From contig PCWF01000062.1 in NCBI GenBank assembly GCA_002796165.1, forward strand, positions 1-6,092: 6,092 nt of DNA, written 5' to 3'. This DNA is from Nitrospinae bacterium CG11_big_fil_rev_8_21_14_0_20_56_8. GTDB lineage: Bacteria; Nitrospinota; Nitrospinia; Nitrospinales; VA-1. How positions within the stretch are numbered: the first letter of the stretch is position 1; every line of letters begins with the position of its first letter. The notes beneath the pieces are model-generated. The model worked only from the letters and a program-made list of their open reading frames with translations, made no database searches and was not told the DNA's origin. Positions 5,890 to 6,092 of the stretch are shown in pieces. A program made the position numbers and the translations under genes.

Positions 5890-6092
5890 TTAAGGATGGG
5901 CCGATGACAAGGTGGTAAGCTTTAAAGAAGTCAAAAACGCAAGGCAGTCCGCTATTTCCTGAGGGGTCAGGATATCCTTGAAATTTCCAGGCATCATGGA
6001 AATATCCTGGGTCTTGAATTTTTTGATTTGTTCCTTGGGTACCCGCAATCCTTTCCCTTCTTTATCGATCAACTCGATGCCGCTATCATCCT
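5890..6092 (-). CDS. C-terminal end of a haem-binding-domain cytochrome c protein (partial)
   Basis: The frame enters from the right edge and ends with TAA at 5892-5890, giving about 66 visible residues that start DDSGIELIDKEGKGLRVPK. The pattern of a short beta segment with G-I, a VPKEQIK strand, SMMPGNF and the closing helix TPQEIADCLAFLTSLK fits the end of the putative haem-binding domain (TIGR02603-like) common in planctomycete- and verrucomicrobium-type cytochrome proteins. The Met of SMMP is a likely distal haem ligand. The CxxCH itself must lie outside the window. A TTG at 6072 is not a real start, because the frame and the family-like sequence continue upstream of it. It is convergent with the tri-haem gene. 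Full length and N-terminal domains are unknown. Confidence 0.7.
   Translation of the reverse strand, partial: DDSGIELIDKEGKGLRVPKEQIKKFKTQDISMMPGNFKDILTPQEIADCLAFLTSLKLTTLSSAHP

Overview
The window looks like a piece of a Gram-negative chromosome encoding exported respiratory proteins. All five complete genes carry an N-terminal Sec-type signal peptide. Three of them are redox proteins by motif: two cupredoxins and a tri-haem cytochrome c fused to an ethylbenzene-dehydrogenase-type (EB_dh) haem b domain. Base composition is moderate. The combination resembles nitrite/nitrate-respiring lineages such as Nitrospinota, Nitrospirota or neighbouring deep-branching groups. That placement is inferred from gene content only; no rRNA or marker gene is present.

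Layout. Positions 1-49 (minus strand) probably hold the first codons of a gene leaving the window. Positions 101-1057 (minus) encode an exported SPOR-domain protein with a C-terminal NTF2-like domain, and 1162-1647 (minus) an exported TlpA/ResA-like thioredoxin-fold protein with a CVPC active site. Positions 1648-2056 are a 409-base divergent intergenic region. It has a plausible sigma70 promoter on each strand and an 18-base palindrome just upstream of the rightward promoter. Positions 2057-2743, 2789-3643 and 3647-5608 (plus) form a tight operon of cupredoxin 1, cupredoxin 2 and the tri-haem/EB_dh protein, with gaps of 45 and 3 bases. Positions 5625-5808 are a 184-base MITE-like element bounded by 23-base inverted repeats ending in CTAG. 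Positions 5890-6092 (minus) are the C-terminal end of a haem-binding-type cytochrome c protein that continues beyond the window.

How the genes may work together. The two cupredoxins are diverged paralogues. Both carry an amicyanin-type Cys-x2-His-x2-Met copper loop followed by a carboxypeptidase-regulatory-like beta-sandwich. The 653-residue protein has three complete CxxCH haem c sites, each with a downstream Met-Pro, and then an EB_dh domain of the type used as gamma subunit by the DMSO-reductase type II enzymes (nitrite oxidoreductase, chlorate and selenate reductases, ethylbenzene dehydrogenase). The simplest reading is a periplasmic electron-transfer module in which small copper proteins exchange electrons with a multihaem b/c protein. 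The divergent TlpA-like protein could supply thiol reduction for haem attachment or copper-site assembly. The catalytic partner, if any, is not in the window.
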